Shown: one piece after another, positions 1-11,633 of the stretch | How the letters are laid out: the number at the start of each line of letters is the position of its first letter | How positions within the stretch are numbered: position 1 is the stretch's first letter | Assembly: GCF_014066305.1 (NCBI RefSeq) | Contig: NW_023501107.1 | Location: forward strand, 186,001 to 250,000 | Origin: Letharia columbiana | Lineage: Eukaryota > Ascomycota > Lecanoromycetes > Lecanorales > Parmeliaceae | Direction of reading: 5' to 3' | DNA: 64,000 nt | Position numbers and translations under genes: made by a program | Notes under the pieces: model-generated | The model's database searches: none | What the model saw: the letters and a program-made list of their open reading frames with translations, nothing else | Told to the model about the DNA's origin: nothing

Positions 1-2000
1 CGGCATCCGTGGCAGCTGAGTCTTCACCGTCGACATCTTCAATACGATCGCTCTTTGGGGGCTTGTACTGCCCGATCCGTCCCGCCAGATTAACGTAACT
101 CCTCACGGTCAGATCCTTCAATCCGAAGACTGAGTCATTCCGGGTATCATATTCGATCTCGTACTTGAACTTGTTGTGATGTCTCAACTTGTCCTTATGC
201 GGTATTTTCCCGCGGTGTTTGCCATTATGCCATCCTTCTTCGCCGACAACCTGGTCTTGCCCAAAGTCGTCGTTGATGCGGGTGAGGTTCGCAAAGTACT
301 GCTTGTAACCAAGCAACGATAGGGTTTGAGGGGAGTATGCAGGTCCAGGAGGCGCCGACTTGGAGGGTGGTTTGGGGATGGTGAGTTTAGGCTTCCTCGT
401 CTTCTTTTTCTTGCCTCTTTCCTTATCGCTTTTCTTTTTCTCGATCTCAATTGAGTCCTCCTCGGCTTCATCTTCTATGAAGCAGTGAGCTTCCTCAGCT
501 TCCTGCAGTGTCATCTTCTCATGGCAGTTTGCGCGCGCGACTGGAAGGTTCTCGAGGCCCGAAATATTATATTCAATAACCCTCAACGTAGGAAAGTAAT
601 TTGGGACAATACTCGGCGAGACTAAACTGACGCTGTAGCGTTCAGCCCACTGTCCGCCAATCTTCTCCAGATATTTCTCTTCCTTCGTCATCTTGTGCTT
701 CTTCCTTTTGTTGATGCTTTCGAATAGGTCGTAGAAGTAGCCAGAGCCAGAGCTTGATTTTGATTTTGATTTTGATTTTGATCTTGATCTTGATTTCGTC
801 TTTGGGGCGTCTGGTATCTGGGACCACCCCGCGCGCAGCTCCGTCAAGTAATCGGCATTTGATTGAACAGTCAGTTCGTCATCAAGAGCCGTTCGTGAAA
901 TAGAATGCCTCTTGCCTCTCAACGCTTTGTTGCTGATGTCCTTGTGGTCCTGAAGCAAGAAGTGATCGATGTTCATGTGCCCATATAGTGACCCGACGAT
1001 CACATCTCGGTATTGCTGTAGCCAAAGGGTGTATTTCTGCCAGCACGTCTCGTCCCACAGCAGCTTTGCTTCTGTCCTTGCTGGCGGTACGTGTCCCATC
1101 AGCAGAGCCTTCATGCCTCTGTTGCGCACGAATTGTAGCTGGATCCTGAGCCACTCCATCTGCTGGTAACCTGGCTCAGATCTATCGGCGCATCCGTCCA
1201 CTGCAGTGTTGTGTTCAAATAAGTACATGGTGTTGAGGCTGAAGACCGCAAGATGGTTGGGTATGACTTCGACGGAAAACCATCCTCCAGTTGAGAAGCC
1301 ATGTCTTTGCTCTTCTGGTATGAACTTCCTCCACACACTCAGATACTTCTGCGTCCACTTGTTGGACCCAGGTTGCATGATGTTGTGGGGCATAATGTCG
1401 TTGTTCCCAAAGTTCGGAACGATCGGTATAGTGAGGTCGTTCTTAGGGTCCGTATCATCCTCTTTGCCAAAGACTTCTTCGAACTTGTTTACCAGCAGCT
1501 TGTTCGTTAATATAATCTCCTGCTCTGTTCTCGGTATTTCCTCGTCCGAATCATGGCGTGAAGAGTCTCCCGTCCAAATGACGAAGTCGATCGTGTCTTT
1601 CAGGTGGTCGTTTATCCATTTGAAAGTAGCGTTGACTAGGGTTGTGGGGGAGTCGCAGTCTGTAGTCTCGGCGCCGAAGACTCCAGCAGGTCCATTGCCT
1701 CGATGGCAGGCTGCGTCTGCCTCGGTGGAGGAGTGGATTTCGTAGAATGGATCCGGGTGGAAGTCTAGGCGCACATCAGTGCCCCAATACCTGCAGTAGA
1801 CTGGACGCCGTTCTGATTTAGGAAGCTCTTGTACCTGTGATGTGTAGAAATCTTCCGTGCAGGGCCTTCTCCTTGACCAAGTCTTGCGAGGGCGCCCTTG
1901 GTATTTCATCCAGAGACTCCGCTATCAAAGGTTGTTGTTCCGTCGGAAGTGCGATGCCATATCTCAGAAAGAGTGCAAATGCCAGCCAGTGAAGAAACAT
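1..2000 (-). CDS. PPN1: Endopolyphosphatase (PPN1-like), 3' end cut by the window edge
   Basis: Vacuolar calcineurin-like metallophosphoesterase that cuts internal bonds of inorganic polyphosphate. Exon 1 is 1835-2000, a GT-AG intron is 1765-1834 (70 nt), and exon 2 runs from 1764 off the left edge; at least 643 codons are present. The start at 2000 begins with a hydrophobic stretch (MFLHWLAFALFLRYGIA), fitting the signal anchor known for this family. Splicing restores HITDFHPDPFY, the first metal-binding block. Further blocks are TGDSSRHD, PNFGNND, MGHVPP and YGHMNID, all in order, so the catalytic core looks intact. After the core there is a low-complexity Ser-Lys run (about 735-795) and a second basic/acidic run (about 395-470), as is common in the poorly conserved tail. 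Identification is firm from motifs and order; only the C-terminus is unseen. Its promoter lies in the 1.9-kb gap shared with the divergent acyltransferase. Confidence 0.95.
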
Positions 2001-3866
2001 TTTAAGGAATGAGCAGCCGGTTGCTCGGCGAATTGCAACTATTGAAGGAGAGACAAAGGTGGCACCATCAGAGCAGACCTATAGCCTCAGCGACACAACG
2101 GCCGTCACAGCCTCCGGCCGACGAACGAAGGATTGTGGATGACTGCTGCTGCTGACTGCTGAGTAGCAGCTAAAATCCGGACTGCTATTCTTGTAGAGTC
2201 GTAAGTCGAGGACAGACCTATTGGAGGGAGGACAGCAGGGATGATGGCGGGGAAGCAGGCTCGGGCAGGTATGATTGTCCCCTGGTTCACCAGTTCGACT
2301 TGAATCTTTCTTCGACGGCGATGGAATGTTGAAGATACTCCAGAGAAAGCGAAGAAGTTATTTCGTCTGTGTATCATCAGATGGAAGAGCACGCGATCAG
2401 AAGTTTCCCCTTCCACGGTGACCATGAGGCTTGAAGGCATCAGCAGGCCTTTCGACCAATGCTTTCGTCCGTTCGGGCACGTGTAACCAACTTAGAAGCA
2501 CAAGGCAGCATTGGCGCACCATCTACGGCTCCAACATCCAACATGGACCGAACGCATCCGAAAGTTATGCAAGAAGAAAAGTGCCATTCTACTGATGCAG
2601 ACACGCGCCTAGAGCCTGTCCACCATGTCTTGCTTTACAAATATTCTTATACTGCTGTTCTTTCAAAGAACACCACCAGCAGCGCGACTCCTTGATACAG
2701 CGCAAAGGTCATTGGAGATCATTAGCGAGGAACCTGGAGGCCTACTCAGCTGCACGCGAAAAATAAATGGAATAAAGCATTCACCGTAAGAAACGGGCTG
2801 CATGACTGCACAGACAGCTTGTAGTTTAGGATTGGAGAAAATGTACTCCATCATGTGCTTCATGACAATCAAAAGGGGCTTTCGGACTCTTCTCCTGGCT
2901 CTTGATGAACATCTTCTTTTTCTTGTGGCTGAAGTACTTGCAGATGCTTCTATCCTCTCCATCTTGCCACGTGCCTTGGTTGAGCAATTCAAGTCACTCA
3001 GCTAGCCATCTAGTTTCATTTCCTGCCACCACTTCGCAGGCTTCAACATCACTCCTTGTCCTCCTTTTCTCTGTACTTGACTTTTTGCCTGCAGTGACAC
3101 TTTTGAATGCTCATCTAAATGCAAAATGCCTAATTTTACTATTTTCGTTCCTTCCACCCTCAAGCGCTTAGCAAGGCCACCATTAGGTTCGTCCTTCATG
3201 CAGCCTGAGAGAGTGTACTCTGTCTAAAAGGGCTCCTTATTCCTCTAGAATTACCAAGACCGTTGCAAGAACAGAACACGGTCCAGCATGTGCCGGGAGT
3301 TAAATGTTCGGAAAGAGATAATCTTAGGCAGCGGAGAAGAAGGTACAACAAATAGTATGGAGAAGTCCTCGTGATGGACTGCCTCTGGAATGCCTTGACC
3401 TAATCGAGATTATTCCCACTGATTTTTGGGTGGGGTGGGTACCTGCCAGGGTATTCTTGATCAGGTGCGGCTTATAACTTGGCCTTTAAGGAATTTTCAT
3501 GGGAAACCAGTCTCCTCAATAACTTCAATTCACATGTATCTATAGAATTTCAGCTCGAGGTGCTTACCTCAAGAACATCTGGAATGATAATCGAACAGGG
3601 GCAGTAACCCTAATCTGCTATTGATCGCCAAGAGATAATCTGATATGTACTTAACCGATCTCGGAAAGACCGATGCAGGGTCCAGACAAAATTCGGCTAG
3701 TGCAGTGAATGTTTCTGTAGAACCTTAAACACCTCAGCTGAGAAGGCGAAAATATATGACTTTGTAACCATCACCGGTGACCATGGTCGACAACATCACA
3801 CACACTTTCTTCCTCCTCTAAAGAATTCGCAAGAATCTCACGAGAACATCTCAGCTCTCCATCAAG
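2001..3866. other. Intergenic, divergent promoters of PPN1 and the acyltransferase
   Basis: No reading frame in this 1.9-kb stretch has recognisable protein features; the short open frames on both strands overlap each other and lack motifs. It must hold the promoters of the two divergent genes. The last 70 bases before 3867 contain a pyrimidine-rich tract (about 3805-3820) and an A-rich, C-ending start context, both usual in filamentous fungi. Confidence 0.5.
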
Positions 3867-5263
3867 ATGCCTGCAAAGAGCGTGCACCAGAATGGCCTGG
3901 CCACGACGAATGGCAGCACAGTGCCCGTCTTACCCCAGGTGAAAGAAGCCATCCTCCAGCGTGTCCCTGTACCCGAACCAAACTTACCTACAAGCATATT
4001 GCGTGTTGTTATCCTGCTCGTTTACTTTTGGACATCTTCGATCATGTAAGGCTTATGTACAGAATGATCTTGGCTGTCACGGCCAATGCTGAATGTTTTC
4101 AGCATAGGAACCACCCAATACATCGGGACGCCGCTCTATCTGATCAACAAAGACTACTACTACCGCTTCATGGCCTTCACCAAACAGTGCATGACGCTCT
4201 TAGTCTTATCCATGACCCAGTGGTGGACTACGACCACAATCCATGTTAGTGGCGACGAGAGCGTGCAAGACCAGATCCACAGGCTTCCGGGTGGCCACTT
4301 GCAATGCAACTTCGCTTCCCGCATGGTTCTCATCTCAAATCACCAGGTTATACATATTCTTCTGCTGCTCTGCGCGGACTGACATTCTGCTCTCAGCTTT
4401 ACAACGACTGGATCTACCTCTGGTGGACCGCTTACATCAATCGCCCTGTCAACCACGGCCATGTCTATATCGTCCTCAAAGAATCTATCATGTACATTCC
4501 CCTCGTAGGTCTCGGTCTGCGCCTGGCCGGGTTCGTATTCATGTCTCGAAATATGAAGACTGACACCCCACGCCTCACCCGGCGACTCGGCCAATTGACG
4601 AGACGGAGCAACGGCGGTAAAGGAGCGTTGCAGCCAATGTGGCTGATGATGTTTCCCGAAGGCACTAATTTGAGTAAGAATGGGAGGGCGAAGAGCGTCA
4701 AGTGGGCCGAGAGGCAGGGCGAGAGGGATCTGAAGTACACGCTCATTCCGAGGAGTACAGGGACATATTTTTGCCTGAAAGCGTTGAATGGGACGTTAGA
4801 GTGGGTGTATGACTGTACTTTGGCTTATGATGGCGTCCCGTAAGGCCAAACTCCTCCTAAACCCCTTTCCCAAAATTTGCTTCGTGCCGGTATTGATTAT
4901 TCCCACAGAGAAGGGCAATACGGCCAAGACATCTTCACGCTACGGTCCACGTACTTTGAGCGACATCCTCAAGCGCCTATCCATATGCATTGGCGACGTT
5001 TCAAGGTGTCCGAAATTCCGCTGGAAACTCTCGAGGATTTCCATGCGTGGTTGATAGAGCGGTGGAATGAGAAGGAGACTCTATTACAAGAGCATGCGAA
5101 AACGGGTCAATTTCCGTCCTCGATCAATCAAGGCAAGTCCATCACCACCGAGGTAAAACTGGACCGATGGTGGGAGATCTGGCAGCTCGGCGCAGTGCTA
5201 GCACCATTACTCGCTGGAGTCTTTGCCGTCTCGAGAATTTTCGGCCAGGTAAGGTCTAGGTGA
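3867..5263 (+). CDS. Lysophospholipid acyltransferase (AGPAT/LPLAT family, CST26/LCLAT1-like)
   Basis: Four exons (3867-4045, 4103-4346, 4397-4839, 4909-5263) with introns of 57, 50 and 69 nt give 406 residues in a consistent frame. The enzyme should move an acyl group from acyl-CoA to a lysophospholipid at the ER; the subfamily closest in layout is the fungal CST26/PSI1 and animal LCLAT1 group, which remodels phosphatidylinositol. Visible features: a membrane helix at about residues 44-61, the catalytic HX4D box (NHQLYNDW, His140 and Asp145) formed exactly across intron 2, the glycerol-phosphate-binding block MFPEGTNLS (about 226-234), and a second hydrophobic segment near the C-terminus (about 383-401). 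The stop is just after a possible splice donor (CAGGTAAGG near 5249), so a further short 3' exon is possible. Substrate is inferred, not shown. Confidence 0.9.
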
Positions 5264-5574
5264 GTGTATCAAGGTTCCTGCAAGATATATATAGAGATAG
5301 CATTAGCATTTGCATAGGTCCGGCGTTTTGCTCAGTCATGTGCACATGATGTCCCCTTTAGATCTTGGTTTCTCAGAGCGTCATGCGATAGACTAGAATG
5401 AAACATCGACTCTGATCCGTCTTCAACTTCAACTTTCTTCAGACCTGCTTCTTGCAGCCTTCCGACTGAGTGGGTAAAAGTACACGTTTCTTCTTCCGTG
5501 ACCCGTTGGACTGCTTGCAATAATACCGCACGAAAACAACAAAGACAGCTTTCGATGACCTGCACGAGGGCACA
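5264..5574. other. Intergenic
   Basis: Region between the acyltransferase stop and the next candidate start. No coding signal or repeat was seen; it presumably holds the 3' UTR of the acyltransferase. Confidence 0.4.
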
Positions 5575-6098
5575 ATGGTTACCGACTGCAAAAAGAAAGT
5601 CCGACCTGTTGCACTATCCACGGTCCAAACCCCCACACGACTCAAGCCGGCTCCCAAAACATCCGCATCGCCCTGCAAGCTCCACGCCTCCAAAGACCCC
5701 AATGCCAGCATCAATATCGACCCTTTCAACAGCGATATATATCCAAAAAGCCCCCCCTCCCCAGGCAATATCTTCCTCCCCACCCCTCGATTCGCCGCCG
5801 AGATACTATCCGCTTGCACAACAACACCTCACACCCCAAAGATCTCGAGACCAACAATCTCCCCAGGTCATCCATCTCCACCCCATCCCTCCCACCGTCC
5901 CAGCCAACGATCCAACTCCCACAATCCGTACCATCGCGCTCAAAACACTCAAACCCAGCCGCCCGGACGCAGCGGGACGAACAAGTGAAACGTTGGTGTC
6001 GTCACGACGAACTCAAATCCAATGACCTAAAACAATCGACTTATATTCTTGAAAGCGATCAACGGGAAGCAGTGCGCAGAGCCCCGTTAACGCCATGA
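5575..6098 (+). CDS. Unrecognised Pro/Ser-rich protein, possibly frame-shifted
   Basis: An open frame starting at 5575 (MVTDCKKKVRPVAL) runs to 5988 and contains a block that reads like a conserved fungal protein (INIDPFNSDIYPKSPPSP, then IFLPTPRFAAEIL). After about 5830 the reading that looks most protein-like switches to another frame (ISTPSLPPSQPTIQLPQS, then a charged stretch ending TYILESDQREAVRRAPLTP at 6098). Either the natural protein ends at 5988, or a one-base indel near 5830 (assembly error or mutation) broke a longer protein of about 170 residues. No domain is recognised and no function is proposed. The opposite strand has shadow frames only. Confidence 0.4.
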
Positions 6099-6981
6099 CA
6101 CCATTTTTTACCGTCTATGAACTATAGACGCATCGAGTGCCGTGGGCGCGTATCGCGGTCCGTCCGGACGATATACATACCGGGCGGTCGGACACCGGCG
6201 CGCTTTATCGGGTGTGTGTGGGGGGGGGGGAGGATGTATCAGGGAGATGGGGAGCGAAGGCGCATAGCTGGGATAGGAAGAACGGAACCAGATAATTCCA
6301 CTTTCCACCGACGGGGGGAAGTCGGGAATACAACGCCGAGACGCCTGCGCCAGATCAGGCGTACAATGGGGAACGGGAAACGGGGGCCAGGATTGCTGAA
6401 GATGGCGCTCGGGGATGGTACGGAGGCGTCGCGGCTCGGTTTTACTTTGAGTGGTTTGTGGGCGGATCGGGGTTGCGACAACGTCTGTGGACTTGGACGA
6501 TGTTTTGAGGTTGCGAGTTTGAGTCGTACGCGAGGAGGCATACGGGGCTGTCTCTGTGTTCGGATGAGGGTTTTGCTGGTGGGGATCACGTAAGCTATGA
6601 AGCGAGTGAGGCAGCATCCATCCCCGTGATCGTGGTCCGTTGATGGCGGCGATCTGCTGAGATTCACGGTCAGGACTATCGAGTACCCAAGGCAGATTGG
6701 GATCTGGAGCAGATTATTGGCATTTTACGGTTCATGGAATGATCGTTTTTGGAGAATATTGCAAACAAATGGTTTCGATTGGAGTCTTATCTACTTCGAG
6801 ATCCAAGCCTGACGGCACTCCCTATGCAAGATACAGCACCTAGCTGACGAAATCCTCCGTCGTTAGATATCATCAGGTGACTAACCCTTGAGACAAGTGC
6901 AAGCGCGACACTGTCGAGCTCTCCTGGCCGTCGTGACTGCATGGTCTCCATGATCGCCGTGGCCAGGGTGGCTTTCCCACC
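6099..6981. other. Intergenic, GC-rich with overlapping shadow frames
   Basis: Both strands are open for about 160 codons at 6108-6617, which reflects high GC rather than a gene: neither translation has motifs or a protein-like composition. A run of ten G at about 6221-6230 lies inside. The last 300 bases are the 3' flank of QNS1. Confidence 0.4.
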
Positions 6982-9900
6982 TCATTCCGCTTCCATCTTT
7001 TCGACCGCGGCGTCGATCTTTTTCGCGGGCAAGCTATCGTACAGCGGAGGATAGACGAGGAATCTTTGATCGTGTCGGTGGTCTTCGGGCCCATAGCTTT
7101 CGGCCTAATGTACTATGTCAGCAACTATCTCTCTCTCAAGGTTGGAAGGCCCTCCTGGTCCACATTGCCAAGAGACCAGCCGAGGAAGCACGGACGTGAT
7201 AAGAAGGTGTCAGTGTGCTCATTTTATGGCGATTCACGGCGTAGTAATGGAAGAAGCGCTGTCACGGGCATGATTAGCATGCTGCCCTCAGAAGACTGAT
7301 AAGCGGACTTACCTTGACTTTCGTCGCCACTTCGCGCGGCGTCATGCCCTTATCGCGTGTCCATTCACGCACAAGTCTCTGAAACATTGAAAAGGGTCCC
7401 ATCTTCTCAATTTTGCGACTAGTTCAAACAGTCAAGCATTAGCTACCTGCAATGCAAGCCACGAGAGTGAAGAGTCCTGTGATGGCGGCGTCGCGGCTCT
7501 CCAAAAGAAGGGAGGACATAATTGATCAGCGCCGAAATGCCCCATCAAGTGCGTAAGAGGTAAAGGAAGGATTCGAATCACATACAGCGATCCCATTACT
7601 TGCAAATCCGAATAAAGTAATCCCATATCTGCTTCTTCTTGCAGTCAGTAAAAAACTTGCAGATATTCCGACTAGCGCTTAGCGGCTGAGAGCGGAGTAC
7701 TTACCGTCAGACTGTACGTAACCGCCTTCCAGAGGCTCCAACTCTGCTGTCTACAAATCGCGCAGCATCAGCTATCAAAGAGATTGAATGAAGAGTCAAG
7801 AAACACTCACTGGTGTTGCGGCAAGGAAATCCTTGAGAATGGGAAGATCGAAATTCGTACACGCCCAGGCAATGAATCTTTTAAGATCAGTTTTACTAAT
7901 TCCTCCGATTGGGTTCACGTCAGCGGAAGAGCAGTCGTAGCGCGTATAATATCCTCGAAGAGCCTCGTCCGCATTTGCTGAACCGAGGACGAGGCAACTA
8001 CCCCCTCCTTTTCGTTCTCGCTGTAGATGCGTTAGCGACCACTTCTGTCAAGGTTGCGGATCGACCTCCTAAAGCGTTAGGGAAGGCCGAGGACCTTACA
8101 TACAATTGTAGGAAGCAGTTGACTAAATTCATATGCCGTCACCATTCTACTCCTTGCCTGGATGTTTTGCAGTGCCAAATTCTCCGCCATCGATCCCCCA
8201 TGAACCTTGAATTTCGGCTCAAAGCCTGTCGCCTTTGTGAAGATGTTCTTCTGCGCATTGAAGACATCGTCGATGTCAAGATCGGTATGATACGAGCCAA
8301 TTGCTTTCGACAATTCCTTAGCCCTGCTTCTCGTTTCCTTCGATGACTGCGTGGCCATGCCTAAGTAAAGCGTGCTGAGTAGAGTTGAGATCAGTCATCA
8401 GGTCTCGCAGAGTTGCAGAGCATGCAAATTCTCTAGATGTCTAGAGATATACCTACTGGAACAAGTTCCTCGTTAGGGCCTCGGCGCTTTGTGGAAGCCA
8501 GTCCTCCTTCTCATAGGCACCTGCGATTCGTTGGACGTCGCTGATGACTTGTGCGTTGCCATTCCGGATCGCGTCGATCAGCAGGCGAGACATTGAGCTG
8601 ACAATGACGGCCGTGGCGCATGAATCAATGCCTCCACTTTTTTCGTTAGACAAAGCGTAGTGATGTAAATTGTTGTGGCATACCTGAGTGGGAGTAGAAA
8701 GCCAGCGAGAGAAGAGCGGCTTGATTGCATTAGTTAGATTCGAGTTGATAGGAACTCGAATTCTACCGTAGATAGTCCCATAACCATAACGCTGGACCCA
8801 GCGCGATCTCTTCTTCTGGGGCATGAATCTTGATCGGGCATGAAGGACTAATTTTGGCGTTGAAGTCATCGCTTTCTGGTGACATACTGTATGCGGTGAC
8901 ATCGATCCGACGATACTGCTCCGTCGGCCTGACAGCCTGCAAACCACGGCTTGCGCTACAGCGATAAGCTCGGACTTCCTCTAAGTCCACGGTTGCCGTA
9001 ACGACCTCAACATCGTCTAAAGAGAATTGGGACCCCTGGGCTTTGACGGTCCCATTGCACACGATCATGCTAGAGCCATCATAGTACAGCCGATCACCAC
9101 CACCGCCTGTAAGCTATCAGCGATTCAACGCTCTCAATGGAAGGATTAAAATTTACAGACCTTTCAAATTTGCGTAGATATAGATTCCACCGCTTTTTCG
9201 TGTAGCCTCTAGGATCAAAGCTAGACGCTTGTCAAGCTTCCTCAGCTCATGGTGAGAGGCAGAGCTATTCGTGAAGATCTCAACGCCCTGCAAACCCATC
9301 TATGATTTCTCGGTGTTAGCTGCTTGTCTGTACATCCCGGAAGTATTTTGAAAGAAAGCAATGGAGCTTATGGCATACATGTATATGAGGTCCGTCAGGC
9401 GTGAACCTAAGTAGTATTCGAAAGTCAGCTCCTTCCTGGCATTGTTATCGCCCAAGAGGAAAGCGCCGAAAGATACTCACAGTTCCTCACACGTTTCGGC
9501 ACCGATGCACGTCTATACAAATACGACTGTTAGCTGTTTCTCTGGGATATGTTTTGGGAATATGTGACGAGTCTCGAAAGCCATTTTTCATTTACGGTGA
9601 AGGTACCCCCTGAAACTCCTGGCGCTGGGACCAAAAAAGAAATTAGGCAGCAGGGATGGCCCGTACATCTGCAGTGGATAAAATCATATCACCTATGGGC
9701 ACCCGCACAGCCCCTTGACGGCGTTGCATTGATCGGGGCAGAATGAAGTCTTCGCAGAGGCCCTGGCGCCAAGGGGTGAAATATCGCATCTCCCTAATAA
9801 AAGATTTGAAGCTTAGCCCAAATTCCAGCGTTTTTGGACTTGGCGATAGACGCCGAGGAAATTGCTAACCGATAATTACCGTCATTTGCCAGCCACAACT

Positions 9901-10451
9901 TGGGTCGAATGAGCAGAATCTTGCCATCAAGGGCAAGGATCCTGCAATTTAGTCTCAAATTTCTGTACTCCTTAGCAAATCTAGAAAAGCATATTTGAAT
10001 TGGCAGTCCAACCTATGCATCACTGGGGCTCCTATGTCAAGAAGGCAACCATAACATTCTTTGCTATATTTGATTAGTAACACACGGAGAAGAAGGTGAA
10101 GCGCAATTGTACTCATCAAGGATACGGGCCAACATCTCCCATGAGAAGAGATACGTTTCGTTCTCAAGGAAATGGTCCAAACAGTCCTAGATTTTCGAGC
10201 ATAAGCTACGGTTTTCTGAAGTGATGGAAGCTCCCAAAACGACTCACGTAGCCGGTAATCTCGAGCTCCCCACCGACACGCAGCTTCGCTCCGGCTTTCT
10301 TCGCGATTTTGATGGATTCGATAATGCGCTTCGTGTTGCCTTCCCAGTCTAGAGCCCACTGATTCAGGCTGCAAGCACTGAAAGGGGTAAGTACGCAATC
10401 GAACGAGGTCTCGAGATAGTGAACTTACGCCACCGTAGTGAGATGACCCAT
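6982..10451 (-). CDS. QNS1: Glutamine-dependent NAD+ synthetase, 19 exons
   Basis: Last step of NAD+ synthesis: amidates deamido-NAD with glutamine and ATP. Exons (5' to 3'): 10429-10451, 10248-10377, 10113-10186, 10013-10063, 9870-9962, 9667-9793, 9481-9512, 9379-9406, 9161-9299, 8767-9106, 8684-8719, 8457-8636, 8104-8374, 7811-8020, 7705-7750, 7586-7634, 7313-7418, 7196-7258, 6982-7104. All junctions are GT-AG and the sum is 2121 nt, 706 residues, the usual length. The N-terminal nitrilase-type glutaminase shows Glu45 (GGELEITGY), Lys114 (RPKLWLAND) and Cys174 (GAETCEEL), the expected triad. The synthetase domain has the P-loop SGGIDSC at residues 358-364, [35 protein letters not shown] and [12 protein letters not shown]. 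The start MGHLTTVA matches the family. Apparent stops (for example after WLWDYLR) are all inside introns, so the gene looks intact. Confidence 0.95.
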
Positions 10452-11633
10452 CTTGAAGTGATTGTTCGTATGATGAGAGAAGAGAACTCGAATGTTGAAA
10501 AGGCTCAGTCTGCATGAGGAGAGAAGGTCGCAGGAAACACGAACTTTGTTTTGTAAGGCTATGACAAGTTGAAGGTGGAATAGAGTTCTCGTTTAATTAA
10601 TCCGCAGCCGAGATTCCCCCGCCACGCTCACCAAAATTGCACTTTCTTAATGAATTTATCACGAAACTTGATATCTTCATTACTTTATAACAACGACGAA
10701 TCAGATTTGTAAAAATCGTGACTGAGAGCATTGATAACAAGTATCTAAAGACCTTAGTTTCATAGTGTTTCATTAAGTCATGATATGATAGTGTTGATTT
10801 CAATACCTTGATGATAGAAATTCGACGGAAGTCCTGTTCAAAATTCCGAAGCGTCCTTCAAGGTAGATACGAGTAACCCGAAGGGGCTTAGCACCTTTGA
10901 AGGGACTAGCAGACCGTGTTAAAATCCTCTAACAAAAGGATACCCATCACGACGCCGACACCGGTGCTTGTGTTCTACATGTGCGCCGATCAACACCTTT
11001 CGTAGAGTATCATCGATGTCCTTTGCAAATTCAGCCTGCTGAGTCCTTTTCTTCTCTGCTCCACAATCCTCTCCGGGATCTTATCAGTTACTGCAAGTCC
11101 TTTCTCCTCGGTTGGAAGGTGCTTTCTGAAGCTTTGGGCATGCTAGCTATGTGTAGTGTAGCTTTTTGGCTTCGGAGGGGTATCTTATTTGACGAAGTCT
11201 TTCTCCATAAAAAATCCACATCCTTCTACCAGAATTCGTTACTCCCCCTTACCCACCCTACCCACTCGACTTCCTCTACGTATGGGCGATGTTGATCATG
11301 GCACTCCTCACGGATAGAACACTATTCAAAAGTGTGCTGCGGATCCAGGAAGAGCCCAGATCTGCAATGGGATTTCCCAGTTGCTGCAGGGACTTGACTG
11401 ATCACCTCATCGTGCTTGAAAATCCCCAATGAGTTCTTACCCGTGCTTACGGCGCTGTTGCCTAATCCTTCGATACGGAGTGCACGTATTTGCGGGAGCC
11501 CACGTTGTTTTTACGACATCCCTCTTTCCTTGACCTCGTCTTTGATACTTGAGAGGAAAAGGATAGACACGATGACGATCTAAAAGATGAACAAATTGAC
11601 TCTAGAGTACTAGATTTAATACATGTACAACCT
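10452..11633. other. Intergenic, upstream of QNS1 and the S9 pseudogene
   Basis: AT-rich around 10560-10830, with no supported gene. The first 100-200 bases should hold the QNS1 promoter. Scattered short open frames have no recognisable features. The 5' part of the decayed S9 peptidase gene may extend into the right end of this stretch. Confidence 0.4.

Noticed and set aside
6108..6617. Long frames on both strands
   Set aside because: High GC opens several frames at once; none shows motifs or splice context.
8763..8947. Frameshift or premature stop in QNS1 after WLWDYLR
   Set aside because: Two 47-nt introns around a 36-nt exon restore the conserved sequence through SGGIDSC.
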